From Xiphydria camelus (lineage: Eukaryota; Arthropoda; Insecta; Hymenoptera; Xiphydriidae): a stretch of DNA of 64,000 bases. A model generated the notes under the pieces. That model saw nothing but the letters and a program-made list of their open reading frames with translations, searched no databases and was not told the DNA's origin. Below, in pieces: positions 63,036 to 64,000 of this stretch; the stretch's first letter is position 1; every line of letters begins with the position of its first letter. The stretch lies in NCBI GenBank assembly GCA_963678675.1, contig OY783194.1:16315421-16379420 (forward strand), written 5' to 3'. The translations under genes were made by a program, and so were the position numbers.

Positions 63036-64000
63036 TAGTTCCGGGAACAGGAGCTTTTTTTTTGTGTGCCTGTGTTATCTTATAACGGTTGTGTAGTTTA
63101 CTAAAAGATCTTCTAAAAGTACTGAACTGTTGTATAAACCGGGGCCCTTTTTTGGTTGTAAAGACATTGTATAGTGGGTTATAGCCACATTATAAGACTT
63201 TCACGTTTATATGAGATATGTTGTATAGCAGTTCTAACAGCCTTTATAAAATTAGTTTTGCTACTTGGGTTATATGATGGCAATTCTTCTGAGATACTGC
63301 TGTCTCCTTTCCTGCTCTTTATGCACAGGCAACTAGAGAAAAATAGCACTGCATCCATTCACTATCTCGATTATTTGAAAAAAAAATGCAATCGATTATC
63401 AAACTATACGGAGCGTTTGTCACATTCACCACTACTGCGATGACCAATGTTTTTCGGACTGAATCGTCTACTTCCTTCATTACTCCGATTACACTGAATT
63501 TTTACTTTTTATTAACAAGCGCGTCTGAGGATCGAAATAAACGCGAGGGAAATCGTTTCGTGAAAATGGAAATATTTTATTAACTTTGAAAACCCTAACC
63601 AAACATTCAAGGAATATATTCTCTCACACACTCTCACATACATTTGATGGCGTGTGCCTGTTGTCGCATCTGTGTACACATTTCCGATCATGGCCGACCA
63701 TCACCGAAGATAGGCGGAATTAGAGTGACATTTTGACATATATATATATTGGCCAAGAAATCGAATTCTCGACTTTTAGGCGCTAGGGGCGTGGCTTCGC
63801 GTTGCTAAAGAAGAATCTCTCTTAATATGTACCTTATAACATTTATTCTGGTCTCTTTCAATAGAGAATAATCGATTTATATGGCGTAACTAAGCATAAT
63901 TTTTCTTGTAAAGATACACGGGTGCCCGCGACGACAGCGCTGTCGTTTCTGACGAAACTAACTTGAACGAACATGCCGCGAGGCACTACTGTGTCTTTTG
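63036..64000. other. no gene recognised
   Basis: AT-rich sequence with short ORFs only. A TATATATA run lies at about 63740. The window ends without a recognisable feature. Confidence 0.4.

Overview
This is a eukaryotic, almost certainly insect, genomic window. It is AT-rich, has canonical GT..AG introns and AATAAA signals, and is packed with insect-type transposable elements (BEL/Pao, Ty3/gypsy, I/Jockey-like non-LTR, PIF/Harbinger, piggyBac, mariner, P/THAP-like, and many palindromic MITEs). The species cannot be fixed from the sequence; Hymenoptera is a guess. No complete single-copy host gene was found. The only host-like pieces are a broken multi-exon fragment of Protein kinase D (about 51.26-52.17 kb, minus strand) and one lone candidate exon near 36.83-36.99 kb. 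No prokaryotic feature, CRISPR array or intact RNA gene is present.

0-4.7 kb: a two-unit tandem repeat, the C-terminal remnant of a piggyBac-derived transposase, a decayed transposon ORF with a CXC (tesmin/TSO1-like) tail, and three MITEs. 4.7-18.4 kb: one degenerate BEL/Pao retrotransposon on the minus strand (LTR and gag at 17-18.4 kb; protease, RT and RNase H at 16.5-14.5 kb; integrase at 14.4-13.9 and 8.4-7.7 kb; C-terminus at 5.1-4.7 kb). It is split by a 5.5-kb PIF/Harbinger transposon (8411-13908, TAA target duplication) and by an older hAT-like element (about 5256-7680). The Harbinger element carries an open, spliced DDE transposase on the plus strand and a spliced MADF protein gene on the minus strand, with the exons of each gene lying in the intron of the other.

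18.4-24.2 kb: a hairpin MITE, a TA-flanked element containing a THAP-domain element, and a 5'-truncated non-LTR element (RT plus RNase H, minus). 24.2-35.9 kb: Ty3/gypsy element 1 (LTRs 24194-24429 and 35708-35943, ATAC target duplication). At least five later insertions interrupt it, including a second, decayed Harbinger (30751-34161, TTA) with the same antisense two-gene layout. 37.1-42.4 kb: Ty3/gypsy element 2 with short LTRs and no env gene seen; its 5' LTR holds a foldback insertion that its 3' LTR lacks.

42.5-46.5 kb: a dead mariner and inverted-repeat elements. 46.3-53.7 kb: a mosaic that may be bounded by 12-bp inverted ends. It holds a full-length piggyBac element with an open transposase (46905-49666), nested TTAA MITEs, the dead Protein kinase D fragment between two partial duplicate blocks, and DUF4806-like pieces. 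53.9-56.8 kb: a spliced but frameshifted DUF7869-like transposon gene. 57.9-62.2 kb: another transposon gene on the minus strand, cut in two by about 2 kb carrying a tandemly duplicated spliced micro-ORF and a near-perfect 548-bp palindrome. 62.7-63.0 kb: a tandem repeat rich in TGACCTTGA. The last kilobase shows nothing recognisable.

The order of events is unusually readable: several insertions sit in coding sequence with both halves still in phase, so target duplications and excision can be checked by reading frame.
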